Below, one piece after another: positions 34,562 to 43,952 of a stretch of 64,000 nt of DNA. Made by a program: the position numbers and the translations under genes. The notes below the pieces were generated by a model. The model ran no database searches, was not told where the DNA came from, and saw only the letters and a program-made list of their open reading frames with translations. How positions within the stretch are numbered: the first letter of the stretch is position 1; the number at the start of each line of letters is the position of its first letter. The stretch covers positions 186,001 through 250,000 of the forward strand of contig NZ_STGT01000006.1 in assembly GCF_004912145.1 (NCBI RefSeq), in the 5' to 3' direction. The stretch comes from Peteryoungia rhizophila. Lineage in GTDB: Bacteria > Pseudomonadota > Alphaproteobacteria > Rhizobiales > Rhizobiaceae.

Positions 34562-36193
34562 TCAGTGCCCCCCACTCTCCATGCGTCGGGTTGCAAGTGC
34601 CCGCTCCAGCCAGCCGAGTTCCATCTCGGGCACGGACTTGAGCAGCAGGTCGGTATAGTCGTCGAAGGGCGGCGACAAGACTTGTGACTTCGGCCCGAAG
34701 CGGACCAGGCGGCCGCGATGCATGACGGCCACGCTGTCTGCGATGGCGCGGACGATGGCAATATCATGGGTGATGAACAGGTAGGAGACCTGCGTTTCCG
34801 CCTGCAGCCGCATCAGGAGCGACAGGATGCCCTCCGCCACCAAGGGGTCGAGCGCCGACGTCGGCTCGTCGCATAGGATCAGCTCGGGTTCGGCGGCAAG
34901 GGCTCGCGCAATTGCCACGCGCTGCTTCTGACCGCCTGATAGCTCGGCCGGATAGCGGTCGACGAAGCCGGAGCCCATCTCGATCTGGTCCAGGAGTTCT
35001 TTGACGCGGGCCGTCTTCGCCGCACCCCGCAGGCCATAATAGAAGGTGAGCGGCCGGCCGATGATGTCACGCACGGTCTGGCGCGGGTTCATCGCCGTGT
35101 CGGCCATCTGATAGATCAGCTGAATGCGCCTCAGGTCATCGCGGCTACGCTGCTTTAGGGCCGGTGTCAGGACCTTTCCGTCGAAGGTGACTGTGCCGGA
35201 CATGGGCGGCAGCAGACCGGTGATGACGCGGGCCAGGGTGGACTTGCCCGAGCCGGACTCGCCGACCACTGCCAATGTCTGCCCCTTCGGCAAATGCAGG
35301 CTGACATCCTCCAACACTTTGAAGCCATTCGAATAGCCGGCAGACACATGCTCGACCGTCAGCTGTCGATCGCTCTGATCGACGGCTTCGTCCTTGCGTG
35401 CCTGACGCACGTTGACCAGCGCACGGGTGTAATCCTGAACAGGCTCTTCGATGATCTGCTGTGTCGTGCCGTATTCCACGGTCTTTCCGTGACGGAGCAC
35501 CATGATGTCGTCCGAGATCTGCGCGACGACTGCGAGGTCATGGGTGATGTAGAGTGCGGCGGTATGGGTCTCCTCGATCGCATGCTTGATTGCGGCCAAT
35601 ACGTCGATCTGGGTTGTGACATCGAGTGCTGTCGTTGGCTCGTCGAAGATGATGAGTTCCGGGTTGGAGCAGAGCGCCATGGCGGTCATGGCGCGCTGTA
35701 GCTGGCCGCCGGAGACTTGATGCGGATAACGCTCGCCAAACGTCTTCGGGTCGGGCAGGCCGAGCACGCCGAACAGATAGGTCGCGCGGGCGCGGGCCTC
35801 CTCTACGGTCATCAGTTTGTGTGAGACGGTCGCCTCGATCACCTGGTCGCCCAGCCGATGGGCCGGGTTGAAGGCGGCAGCTGCCGATTGCGCGACGTAG
35901 CAGACCCGGTCGCCGCGCAGCTTGCGAATGCCGGATTTTCCGAGTTTCAGAATGTCCTCGCCATTCAGCAGCACCTCGCCACCGGTGATGCGGACACTAC
36001 CGCGACCGTAAGCCAGTGCCGACAGGCCGATCGTTGATTTGCCAGCACCGGACTCGCCTATCAGGCCGAGCACCCGGCCCTTGGGCAGGCTGAAGGAGAC
36101 GCCTTCGACAATGGTGATGTCCTTGGGCGGTTCGCCCGGTGGATAGGACGTGGCTTCGATCTTCAGATCGCGGACGGTGAGGAGTTCAGACAT
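34562..36193 (-). CDS. Peptide-type ABC transporter ATPase, two fused nucleotide-binding domains
   Basis: A 543-aa protein with two complete ABC ATPase domains in one chain (DppD plus DppF type). The first Walker A GESGAGKST is at residues 46-54, its signature VSGGQLQR, and Walker B FDEPTTALD. The second half has GESGSGKST, LSGGQKQR and CDEPTSALD. ATG 36193 follows GGAGG and overlaps the permease stop by 8 bases. It drives import of the ligand held by the binding protein at 38120-39703. Confidence 0.92.
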   Translation of the reverse strand: MSELLTVRDLKIEATSYPPGEPPKDITIVEGVSFSLPKGRVLGLIGESGAGKSTIGLSALAYGRGSVRITGGEVLLNGEDILKLGKSGIRKLRGDRVCYVAQSAAAAFNPAHRLGDQVIEATVSHKLMTVEEARARATYLFGVLGLPDPKTFGERYPHQVSGGQLQRAMTAMALCSNPELIIFDEPTTALDVTTQIDVLAAIKHAIEETHTAALYITHDLAVVAQISDDIMVLRHGKTVEYGTTQQIIEEPVQDYTRALVNVRQARKDEAVDQSDRQLTVEHVSAGYSNGFKVLEDVSLHLPKGQTLAVVGESGSGKSTLARVITGLLPPMSGTVTFDGKVLTPALKQRSRDDLRRIQLIYQMADTAMNPRQTVRDIIGRPLTFYYGLRGAAKTARVKELLDQIEMGSGFVDRYPAELSGGQKQRVAIARALAAEPELILCDEPTSALDPLVAEGILSLLMRLQAETQVSYLFITHDIAIVRAIADSVAVMHRGRLVRFGPKSQVLSPPFDDYTDLLLKSVPEMELGWLERALATRRMESGGH

Positions 36194-37013
36194 CGCCACG
36201 GCCTCCCTTCAGGCTGGATGTACGTCCAAGCAGCCAGTCGACCACCAGGTTGACGGAGACGGCCAGCGCCGCGATCGCCGTGCCCGGAACCAGGGCGGCG
36301 GAAATGCCGAAGATGATTCCGTCCTTGTTGTCCTTGACCATGCCGCCCCAATCGGCGGCCGGCGGCTGGATGCCGAGGCCGAGGAAAGAGAGGGTTGAGA
36401 GGAACAGGATCGAGAACGCGAAGCGCAGGCCGAATTCGGCGAGCAGTGGTGAAAGCGTGTTGGGTAGGATTTCGCGGAAGATGATCCACATCGTGCCTTC
36501 GCCGCGCAGTTTGGCCGCCTCTACGAATTCCATCACAGCGACATCGAGCGCGACCGCGCGGCCCAATCGATAGACGCGGGTGGAATCGAGGACTGCCATG
36601 ACCATGATCAGCACGAAGAGGTTCTGCGGCAGGACCGCCAGCACCACGAGCGCGAAGATCAGCGTCGGGATGGACATCATCAAGTCGTTGAAGCGCGACA
36701 GCGTCTGATCGATGATGCCGCGCGAGACGGCGGCGGTGAAGCTCAGGAAGATGCCGAGGGAAAACGAGATGATGGTGGCAGCGAGTGCCACGGTCAGCGT
36801 GGTGCGCGTCCCGTAGATCATCCGGGAGAGCAGGTCGCGGCCGAGATTGTCCGTGCCGAGCAGATAGGTGCCGCCCATCGGCTCCCAGACGCTGCCGACG
36901 ATTTCGCGCTCGCCATAAGGCGCGATGAGCGGAGCGAAGACTGCGCAGAATATGGCAAGCGCGATGCCGAATATGCCGACCCAGGCACTGATGGGGATCT
37001 GTTTCAATCTCAT
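36186..37013 (-). CDS. Peptide-type ABC transporter permease (DppC-like)
   Basis: A 275-aa inner-membrane permease with about six helices. The N-terminal helix (residues 8-28) is followed by YLLGTDNLGRDLLSRMIYGT, a hallmark of DppC/OppC proteins. The EAA loop is FVEAAKLRGEGTMWIIFREI. The ATG at 37013 overlaps the stop of the upstream permease (ATGA), a sign of translational coupling. It pairs with the DppB-like permease upstream. Confidence 0.92.
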   Translation of the reverse strand: MRLKQIPISAWVGIFGIALAIFCAVFAPLIAPYGEREIVGSVWEPMGGTYLLGTDNLGRDLLSRMIYGTRTTLTVALAATIISFSLGIFLSFTAAVSRGIIDQTLSRFNDLMMSIPTLIFALVVLAVLPQNLFVLIMVMAVLDSTRVYRLGRAVALDVAVMEFVEAAKLRGEGTMWIIFREILPNTLSPLLAEFGLRFAFSILFLSTLSFLGLGIQPPAADWGGMVKDNKDGIIFGISAALVPGTAIAALAVSVNLVVDWLLGRTSSLKGGRGDV

Positions 37014-38017
37014 CTCGGATGCCTCAGTCTCGGATTGGCGACAATGGCGATGATATCGGCCAGCATGTTCAGGAGAATGTAGACCGCCGCGAAGATCAGA
37101 CCGCATGCCTGGACTACCGGCATGTCGCGCACGGTGACCGCATCGACCATATACTGGCCCATGCCGGGATAGACGAAGACGACTTCGACCACGACGACGC
37201 CGACCACGAGATAGGCGAGGTTCAGCGCGACCACATTGACGATCGGTGCAATCGCATTGGGTGCTGCATGCTTGACGATGGCGCGCAGTGCCGAGAGACC
37301 CTTGAGTTCCGCGGTTTCCATATAGGCCGACGACATCACAGACAGGATTGCCGCTCGCGTCATGCGCATCATGTGTGCCAGCACCACCAGCACAAGGGTG
37401 GCGGTGGGCAGTGCCATGGCTTTCAGCCGCTCCATGAGTGCCATGCCGTCATGCACTGTCGATGGAAAGGTCGCGATATTGAAGTTGATGGCGAAAACCA
37501 GGATCAGCAGGTAACCGATGAAGAATTCTGGCAGCGAGATGGCGGCCAGCGAAATCACATTGATCACCCGGTCGGGCATACGGTTTCTAAAGTGTACGGC
37601 AAGCATGCCAAGGCCGACCGCAAGCGGCACGGAGATCGCGGCCGCAAGCGCTGCGAGAGACAGCGAATTGCCGAGCCGCCTGCCGATCTGCTCCGTCACG
37701 GAATTCCGGCTGGCCCATGAGGTGCCGAAATCGCCCTGGATGGCACCACCCAGCCATTCGAAATAGCGACTGACGATGGGGCGGTCGAGGCCGAGTTCAC
37801 CGCGAATGTTGGCGACGGCCTGCGGGGTTGCCGATTGCCCCAGATAGGTCGTGGCGAAATCACCGGGGAGAGCTTCGACGCCGCCGAAGATCAGCACGGA
37901 GACGGCAAGCAGAAGCAGGAAGCTCAACATCAGCCGCTGCATGATCAACGTCGCCAGCGGGTAGCGCAGCAACAGGGGAAGGGGCGGGGTGCCGCCGGTA
38001 TCGGTTGATTGGGTCAT
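37010..38017 (-). CDS. Peptide-type ABC transporter permease (DppB-like)
   Basis: A 335-aa permease with the DppB/OppB layout: an N-terminal helix (about residues 25-45), a periplasmic loop with GDFGTSW, then five or six helices. The EAA-like loop near 235-265 reads YMETAELKGLSALRAIVKHA. It follows the binding-protein gene by 102 bases and overlaps the next permease by 4 bases. Confidence 0.92.
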   Translation of the reverse strand: MTQSTDTGGTPPLPLLLRYPLATLIMQRLMLSFLLLLAVSVLIFGGVEALPGDFATTYLGQSATPQAVANIRGELGLDRPIVSRYFEWLGGAIQGDFGTSWASRNSVTEQIGRRLGNSLSLAALAAAISVPLAVGLGMLAVHFRNRMPDRVINVISLAAISLPEFFIGYLLILVFAINFNIATFPSTVHDGMALMERLKAMALPTATLVLVVLAHMMRMTRAAILSVMSSAYMETAELKGLSALRAIVKHAAPNAIAPIVNVVALNLAYLVVGVVVVEVVFVYPGMGQYMVDAVTVRDMPVVQACGLIFAAVYILLNMLADIIAIVANPRLRHPR

Positions 38018-38119
38018 GGGCTCCAGCCGTCATGCGGGAAACGGGCATGGCCCGCGGGTCGAAACCCACGGGCCGTTGGACCTGAGCAGCGCCTTATCGG
38101 CCTGCTCCTTGCCGATCCG

Positions 38120-39703
38120 TCAGGCCTCGAGCCAGACCCGGGTCGCGACATAGCCGTTCGACATGTCGTTGCCGATGTCATGGACATAGCCCTTGACCGA
38201 CTTCTGGGCCGCATTGACGAAGTCGTTGAACATTGGAAGGATCAGACCACCCTCGTCGCGCACCATCATCGCCATGTCGCGATACATGTCCTTGCGCTTG
38301 GCCTCATCCAGTTCCGCACGCGCCTCGAGCAGGACCTTGTCGAAGTCCGGCCGCAGGAAGCGGGTGTCGTTCCAGTCCGCCGTCGAGAGATAGGCGGTGG
38401 AATACATCTGATCCTGGGTCGGGCGGCCACCCCAGTAGGAGGTGGAGAATGGCTGCACGTTCCAGACGTTCGACCAGTAGCCGTCGCCCGGCTCGCGCTT
38501 CACTTCGACGTTGATGCCGGCCTTCTTGGCGCTTTCCTGATAGAGCACGGCTGCGTCGACCGCACCCGGGAAGGCTACTTCCGACGTCCGCAGCAGGACT
38601 GCGCCATCATGACCCGACTTCTTGTAGTGGAAGGCGGCCTTGTCCGGATCATAGGCGCGCTGTTCGATGCCTTCGGGGAATAGGGCATAGGTTTCGTTGA
38701 TCGGGAAGTCGTTGCCGACCTTGCCGTAACCACCCAGCACCGTCTCGACCATCGTTTCGCGGTCCATGGCGTATTTCAGTGCAAGCCGCAGATCGACATT
38801 GTCGAAGGGGGTCGTGTTGCAATGCATGATGAACACGTAGTGGCCGCGACCGGATGTGCTGAGGATTTCGACATTCGGCGAGCGCTGCAGCATCGAGACC
38901 GTCTTGGGGTCGACACGGTTGATGTAATGCACCTGGCCGGACGCCAGGGCGGCGATGCGGGCCGTGGCGTCGTTCATGTTGATGATCTCGATGCTGTCGA
39001 CGAAGCCGCGGTCCGTACGCCAGTCGTCCGTGTTGCGCTCGAAGGTCGCGCGCACGCCGGGCTCGAAGCTCGTCATCTTGTAGGGGCCGGTGCCGATCGA
39101 GGCGAGCGGGTCGTCATAGCCGCCGTTCGGCTGGATCACCAGGTGGTAGTCGGTGAGGAGCAGTGGCAGATCCGCATTGCCTTCGGTCAGCACCAGGACG
39201 AGATTGTCTCCATCCGCCTTGATTTCCTTGATCGATTTCATCACGCCGAGCGCACCGGATTCGGACTTCTCGTCGGTGTGGCGCTGCAGGGTTTTCACGA
39301 CGTCTTCAATGGTCAGATCCTTGCCGTCATGAAACTTCACGCCCTTGCGGATCTTGAAGGTCCAGGTCGCAGCATCAGCAGATGGCTCCCAGGATTCGGC
39401 GAGCGCCGGTACCGGCTGCCCGGTCAAGGGTTCGGATTCCACCAGCATATCGCCCCAGCAGCGGCCGATGCAGAACATGACCTGGGAGAGGAACTTCGCC
39501 GGGTCCTTGCTGTCGGTGGCCGATCCACCTTCGAGGCCGAGTTTCAGATTGCCGCCGCGCTTGGGCTCCTGGGCCGAGGCGCTGGTCGCGTAGAGCGTGC
39601 TTGCTGCCGCCAGCGTCAGGCCGGCTGCCATGGCGCGACCCATGAATTCACGCCGGCTCAACGCCGAGGAGGTCAGGTTGGAGAGGTATTTGTCGTTGCT
39701 CAT
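38120..39703 (-). CDS. Family 5 ABC transporter substrate-binding protein with Tat signal
   Basis: Periplasmic binding protein of 527 aa (SBP_bac_5). The signal SRREFMGRAMAAGLTLAAAS, with cleavage after SASA near residue 44, is a twin-arginine signal, so it is exported folded. The mature part includes NLKLGLEGGSATDSKDPAKF and the usual domain I/II pattern. The position in the carnitine cluster suggests a quaternary amine, acyl-carnitine or related ester as ligand, though family 5 proteins mostly bind peptides. The ligand is inference. Confidence 0.9.
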   Translation of the reverse strand: MSNDKYLSNLTSSALSRREFMGRAMAAGLTLAAASTLYATSASAQEPKRGGNLKLGLEGGSATDSKDPAKFLSQVMFCIGRCWGDMLVESEPLTGQPVPALAESWEPSADAATWTFKIRKGVKFHDGKDLTIEDVVKTLQRHTDEKSESGALGVMKSIKEIKADGDNLVLVLTEGNADLPLLLTDYHLVIQPNGGYDDPLASIGTGPYKMTSFEPGVRATFERNTDDWRTDRGFVDSIEIINMNDATARIAALASGQVHYINRVDPKTVSMLQRSPNVEILSTSGRGHYVFIMHCNTTPFDNVDLRLALKYAMDRETMVETVLGGYGKVGNDFPINETYALFPEGIEQRAYDPDKAAFHYKKSGHDGAVLLRTSEVAFPGAVDAAVLYQESAKKAGINVEVKREPGDGYWSNVWNVQPFSTSYWGGRPTQDQMYSTAYLSTADWNDTRFLRPDFDKVLLEARAELDEAKRKDMYRDMAMMVRDEGGLILPMFNDFVNAAQKSVKGYVHDIGNDMSNGYVATRVWLEA

Positions 39704-39820
39704 CGTCTGTTCCCTTGTTCTGGTTGGTCAATCGTCCGGCATTCTTGGCCGTGACGTTGGCGGTCGTTTAAGATCGCAATCGGGCCGACCGCAGACGCCC
39801 TCACGCGCTGGCTTGAAACC

Positions 39821-40603
39821 TTATCTCCCTTGCCAAACGGGGTCGCGTTTCTCGGCGAAGGCGCGGGCGCCCTCCAGCTGATCCTCGCTTCCGTAGAGAG
39901 CATCCACCGTGCGGTATTGCCGCTTGGTGACCTTGTTCATCGTCGACTGGAAATCCCGGCCCTCGGCGTCCCGCACGATCTCCTTGATTGCGGCATAGAC
40001 CAGTGGCGGGCCGCTCTCGAGCAGACGTGCCAGAGCCCAGGCGCGGTCCATGAGGGCGGTGGCCGGCAGGACTTCGTTGACGAAACCCCAGCGATGGGCT
40101 TCTTGCGCATCGAGCCAGCGACCGGTCAGCAGCATCTCCATGGCAATGTGATAGGGGATGCGCTTCGGCAGCTTGATCGAAGCGGCATCGGCAACCGTGC
40201 CCGAACGGATCTCGGGGAGGGCAAATGTTGCATGGTCCGCGGCCAAGATCAGGTCGGCCGAGAGGGCGATCTCAAATCCGCCGCCGCAACAGATGCCATT
40301 GATCGCCGCAATGACCGGCTTGTTCAGGTCGCGCAACTCCTGCAGTCCGCCGAAGCCGCCGATGCCGTAATCGCCATCGACGGCATCCCCATCAGCGGCA
40401 GCTTTCAGATCCCATCCGGCGCAGAAGAATTTGGAGCCGGCGCCGGTGATGATCGCCACCCGCAGCGTCTCGTCGTCGCGGAAGGAGGCAAAGATCTCGC
40501 CCATGATGCGGCTGGTGGCGAGATCTATGGCATTGGCCTTGGGGCGATCGATCGTCACCTCCAGAATGGCGTTTTCGCGACGGGTGCGGATCGAATCGGT
40601 CAC
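39821..40603 (-). CDS. caiD: Carnitinyl-CoA dehydratase (crotonobetainyl-CoA hydratase)
   Basis: A 260-aa crotonase-fold enzyme that interconverts crotonobetainyl-CoA and L-carnitinyl-CoA. Stretches typical of CaiD include DRPKANAIDLATS, LRVAIITGAGSKFFCAGWDL, CGGGFEIALSADLILAAD and the C-terminal AFAEKRDPVWQGR. The GTG at 40603 has AAGGAGC upstream. It lies 4 bases after the CoA-ligase gene on the same strand. This is the clearest marker that the cluster handles carnitine or gamma-butyrobetaine. Confidence 0.9.
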   Translation of the reverse strand: MTDSIRTRRENAILEVTIDRPKANAIDLATSRIMGEIFASFRDDETLRVAIITGAGSKFFCAGWDLKAAADGDAVDGDYGIGGFGGLQELRDLNKPVIAAINGICCGGGFEIALSADLILAADHATFALPEIRSGTVADAASIKLPKRIPYHIAMEMLLTGRWLDAQEAHRWGFVNEVLPATALMDRAWALARLLESGPPLVYAAIKEIVRDAEGRDFQSTMNKVTKRQYRTVDALYGSEDQLEGARAFAEKRDPVWQGR

Positions 40604-40607
40604 ACGT

Positions 40608-42668
40608 TCAGCTCCTTGTCCGGATGAAGGCATCGACGGCGATCACGCCTTCGCCTTCCGGCAACACCAGAACCGGATTAAGGTCCAGTTCTTCCAGTCT
40701 CGTTGCGTTGTCTGCGACATAATCTGCGACAGAGGCGACGAGTTGCACGAGCGCGTTCTTATCGCCTGCTGGCGCTCCGCGATACCCCGCGATCAGTTGC
40801 GAGACCTTCAAACCGTCAATTGCTCTGCGTATTTCGGCCGGGTTAGTCGGAAGCAGGAGTATCGCACTGTCATCGATGAGATCGACGAGAACCCCTCCTG
40901 CGCCGAGGGTTAGGACCGGCCCGACGACGGGGTCGCGCAGTGCTCCGACAAGAAATTCGGCCACCGGTTTCGGTGCCATAACTTCCACAAGAAATCGATC
41001 GGCGACCGCCATGGCTGTGGCGGCAGCGTAGACTTCGGATGCGCTGCGGATATTGAGACGGACGGCACCGACGTCACTTTTGTGCGCGATACCGAGCCCC
41101 TTGAGGGCCACGGGATAGCCGAGCCGCTCGGCAATGGCGATTGCCTGTTCGGCACTGTTGGCCACCATGCCATAGGGGATTTTCACGCCATAAGCGGCGA
41201 GCGTCGGTTTGGCCCGCTCTTCGTAGAGGCAGATGAGTTCAGATCCGGCTGGGCGGGACGAAAGAAGTGGCGGCGGCGCCGGGTCCGCCCAGGCGGCATG
41301 AATGCTGTGGGCGATGCCGATGGCGGCAAGCGCCTCGTCGATCCCGCAGAAGGGCACGACGCCTTCTGTAACGAGGCGGTCGGCGACGGTTTCGGGCATG
41401 GTTTCCCCGAGGCTCGAGACAATGCCGGTTGCCGCATTTGTCATCCGCTTTGCGTCGATCACGGCATCGACGGTGGTGGTCCAGTCGGTCGCGTCGCAGC
41501 GGTCGCCACGGGGGAAATCGAGAACTACCAGATTGATGGCATAATCGCCGCGCATGATGGTGGAAAAGGCCTGCGCCTGCCGCGCGCGGTTGCCCCAGAC
41601 GAAGGTGTGGTAGTCGAGCGGATTGGAGAGCGTGACCATGCTCCCCAGTGTCTCTCTGAGTGCCAGCAATTGTTCGGGTGCAAGGTCGCGGAATTCGATC
41701 GCCTTGCCGACACCGGCATCCGCCATCAGCGAGGCCTCGCCACCCGAACAGCTCATCGCCGAGACCGTGTTGTCGGACAGAGGGCCGCAGACATGCAGAA
41801 GTTTCAGCGTTTCCAGCATCTGGGGAAGAGAAAACACGCGTCCGATGCCGAGGCGTTTGAGCAGGGCCGAGGACACCCGGTCGTTGCCGGCAAGCGACGC
41901 GGTGTGCGACAGCGCCGCGCGCTGGGCACCGACCGATCGGCCGACCTTCAGCGCCACCACGGGTTTGCGCAACGCCCGGGCGCGGGTCGCGAGATGCTGC
42001 AGGGCGTCCAGATCGTCGAAGCTTTCGATATGCAGCCCGACGGCAGTCACCCGCTCGTCTTCGATCGCCGCCGCCGCAAGCGCAGACAAGCCCGTCTGCG
42101 CCTGGTTTCCGGCCGTCATCAGATAGGCGATCGGCAGCCCGCGGGCCTGCATCGAGATATTGAGTGCGATATTGGAAGACTGGGTGAGGATCGCCACGCC
42201 CCTGTCGACATGCACCATGCCGTGTTGGTCGGGCCAGAGCAGGGCATCGTCCAGCATGTTGATGAAGCCGTAGCAATTGGGGCCGAGCATCGGCATGTCG
42301 CCAGCGGCAGCCACGAGCTCCGTCTGAAGCGCCAGACCATCGGGCAGTTCCGACACCGCTTCGGCGAAGCCGGATGCGTAACAGATGGCGCCGCCGGCAC
42401 CACGCTGGCTAAGGTCGCGGATGATCTCGACCGACAGACTGCGGTTGACGCCGACAAATGCGGCATCGGGCGCGCTTGGAAGATCGGCGACCGACCGGTA
42501 GCAGCGATGGCCATGCACCGTCTCGCGCGTCGGATGCACCGGCCAGATGTCGCCGCGATACCCCGCCTTGCCGCACTGCTCCACCACCCGTGCCGCTTCC
42601 TTACCGCCGAAGACGGCGATCGATTGCGGGCGGATGAGGCGGTTGAGTGCTGCAGCGGGGATGCTCAT
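40608..42668 (-). CDS. NDP-forming acyl-CoA synthetase (putative gamma-butyrobetaine/carnitine CoA ligase)
   Basis: A 686-aa fused acetyl-CoA-synthetase-type ligase (ADP-forming). The N-terminal CoA-binding Rossmann domain begins RLIRPQSIAVFGGKEAARVV (first 20 residues from position about 11). CoA-ligase domains follow with the phosphohistidine-type region, then a C-terminal ATP-grasp domain (from about 460) with YPVALKGLGIAHKSDVGAV and LDLNPVLVLPEG. Within the cluster it would activate gamma-butyrobetaine or crotonobetaine. This replaces the AMP-forming CaiC of E. coli. ATG 42668 is preferred because CAGGTGG lies upstream. Confidence 0.85.
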   Translation of the reverse strand: MSIPAAALNRLIRPQSIAVFGGKEAARVVEQCGKAGYRGDIWPVHPTRETVHGHRCYRSVADLPSAPDAAFVGVNRSLSVEIIRDLSQRGAGGAICYASGFAEAVSELPDGLALQTELVAAAGDMPMLGPNCYGFINMLDDALLWPDQHGMVHVDRGVAILTQSSNIALNISMQARGLPIAYLMTAGNQAQTGLSALAAAAIEDERVTAVGLHIESFDDLDALQHLATRARALRKPVVALKVGRSVGAQRAALSHTASLAGNDRVSSALLKRLGIGRVFSLPQMLETLKLLHVCGPLSDNTVSAMSCSGGEASLMADAGVGKAIEFRDLAPEQLLALRETLGSMVTLSNPLDYHTFVWGNRARQAQAFSTIMRGDYAINLVVLDFPRGDRCDATDWTTTVDAVIDAKRMTNAATGIVSSLGETMPETVADRLVTEGVVPFCGIDEALAAIGIAHSIHAAWADPAPPPLLSSRPAGSELICLYEERAKPTLAAYGVKIPYGMVANSAEQAIAIAERLGYPVALKGLGIAHKSDVGAVRLNIRSASEVYAAATAMAVADRFLVEVMAPKPVAEFLVGALRDPVVGPVLTLGAGGVLVDLIDDSAILLLPTNPAEIRRAIDGLKVSQLIAGYRGAPAGDKNALVQLVASVADYVADNATRLEELDLNPVLVLPEGEGVIAVDAFIRTRS

Positions 42669-42750
42669 CCAGGCCACCTGTCTGTCGGAAGGTGGCCAGG
42701 GTCGGAGGGCGGAAGACGATGCGAGCTGCCGGAAGCTTGATTAGCCATGC

Positions 42751-43911
42751 TCATGCTCCAAACGGTCGCAACAGGTCGCGGCTGATGATGTGGCGCTGGA
42801 TTTCCGAAGTGCCGTCCCAGATCCGCTCGACCCGCGCATCGCGCCAGAAGCGCGCCAGCGGCAGGTCGTCCATCAGGCCCATGCCGCCATGGATCTGGAT
42901 CGCTTCGTCTGTGACACGCGCCAGCATTTCCGAGGCATAGAGCTTGGCAGAGGCGATCTCGCGATTGGCCGGCAGGCCCTGGTCGAGGCGCCAGGCGGCG
43001 GCGAGCGTCAGATAGTCGGCCGCATCGATCTGGGTGATCATGTCGGCGAGCTTGAACGACACGCCCTGGTTCGTCCCGATGGGCTTGCCGAACTGATGCC
43101 GTTCGGCAGCATAGGGGACGCACAGATCGAAGACGCGCCGCGCCCGGCCGACGCAGCTCGCAGCCACCGTGAGCCGGGTGCCGTAAAGCCAGGCATTGGC
43201 GAGTTCGAAGCCCTTGTGCAGTTCGCCGAGGATCTGGGCCGAGGGCAGGCGGCAATCGTCGAAATCGAGGATGCAGTTCTTGTAGCCGCGATGCGACAGG
43301 GAGGAATAACCGTCGCGGATGGTGAAGCCGGGCGTGCAGCGATCGACCAGGAAGCAGGTGATCAGCTTCTTCATGCCCTTTGGCGTCTCCTCCTCTCCGG
43401 TGGCCACGAAGACGATGACGAAATCGGCGATGTTGGCATGGCTGATGAAATGTTTGGTGCCGTTGACCACCCAGTCATCGCCATCAGGGCGTGCGGTGCA
43501 GCTCATGCCGCGCAGGTCCGAGCCGGCACCGGGTTCGGTCATCGCAAGCGCATCGAACTTGTCGCCGCGCACGGCCGGCAGCAGGTAGCGTTCGCGCTGG
43601 TCGTCGTTGCAGCCCATCAGAATGCCGGAGGGCCGGCCGAAAAACACGGTGAGCGCCATGGAGGCGCGGCCGAGTTCGCGTTCGACCAGCGTGAAGGTCT
43701 GGTGGTCGAGCCCGCCGCCGCCGACCTCTTCCGGCATGTTGCAGGCGAAGAAACCGAGTTCCTTCACCTTGGCCGCGATCTCCCAGCCCATCTCCGGCGG
43801 CACGTGGCCTGATCTCTCGACCTGGTCCTCAAGCGGATAGAGCTCGCTCTCCACGAAGCCGCGGACCGTGTCGACGATCATCTGCTGCTCTTCGGAAAGG
43901 GCGAAATCCAT
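42751..43911 (-). CDS. Acyl-CoA dehydrogenase (putative gamma-butyrobetainyl-CoA dehydrogenase)
   Basis: A 386-aa flavoenzyme with the full ACAD pattern: AMTEPGAGSD for FAD and substrate, a helical C-terminal domain with QFGKPIGTNQGVSFKLADM, and GGMGLMDDLPLARFWRD. At the position where medium-chain dehydrogenases have the catalytic Glu of YEGT, this protein has WDGT (Asp). The gene sits between lcdH and the CoA ligase, so oxidation of gamma-butyrobetainyl-CoA to crotonobetainyl-CoA is the natural role. Homology to CaiA is by position and family only. Confidence 0.87.
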   Translation of the reverse strand: MDFALSEEQQMIVDTVRGFVESELYPLEDQVERSGHVPPEMGWEIAAKVKELGFFACNMPEEVGGGGLDHQTFTLVERELGRASMALTVFFGRPSGILMGCNDDQRERYLLPAVRGDKFDALAMTEPGAGSDLRGMSCTARPDGDDWVVNGTKHFISHANIADFVIVFVATGEEETPKGMKKLITCFLVDRCTPGFTIRDGYSSLSHRGYKNCILDFDDCRLPSAQILGELHKGFELANAWLYGTRLTVAASCVGRARRVFDLCVPYAAERHQFGKPIGTNQGVSFKLADMITQIDAADYLTLAAAWRLDQGLPANREIASAKLYASEMLARVTDEAIQIHGGMGLMDDLPLARFWRDARVERIWDGTSEIQRHIISRDLLRPFGA

Positions 43912-43952
43912 GGCTCTATCCTTGTCGGTTCACGGCGATGGTGGGCATGGGT

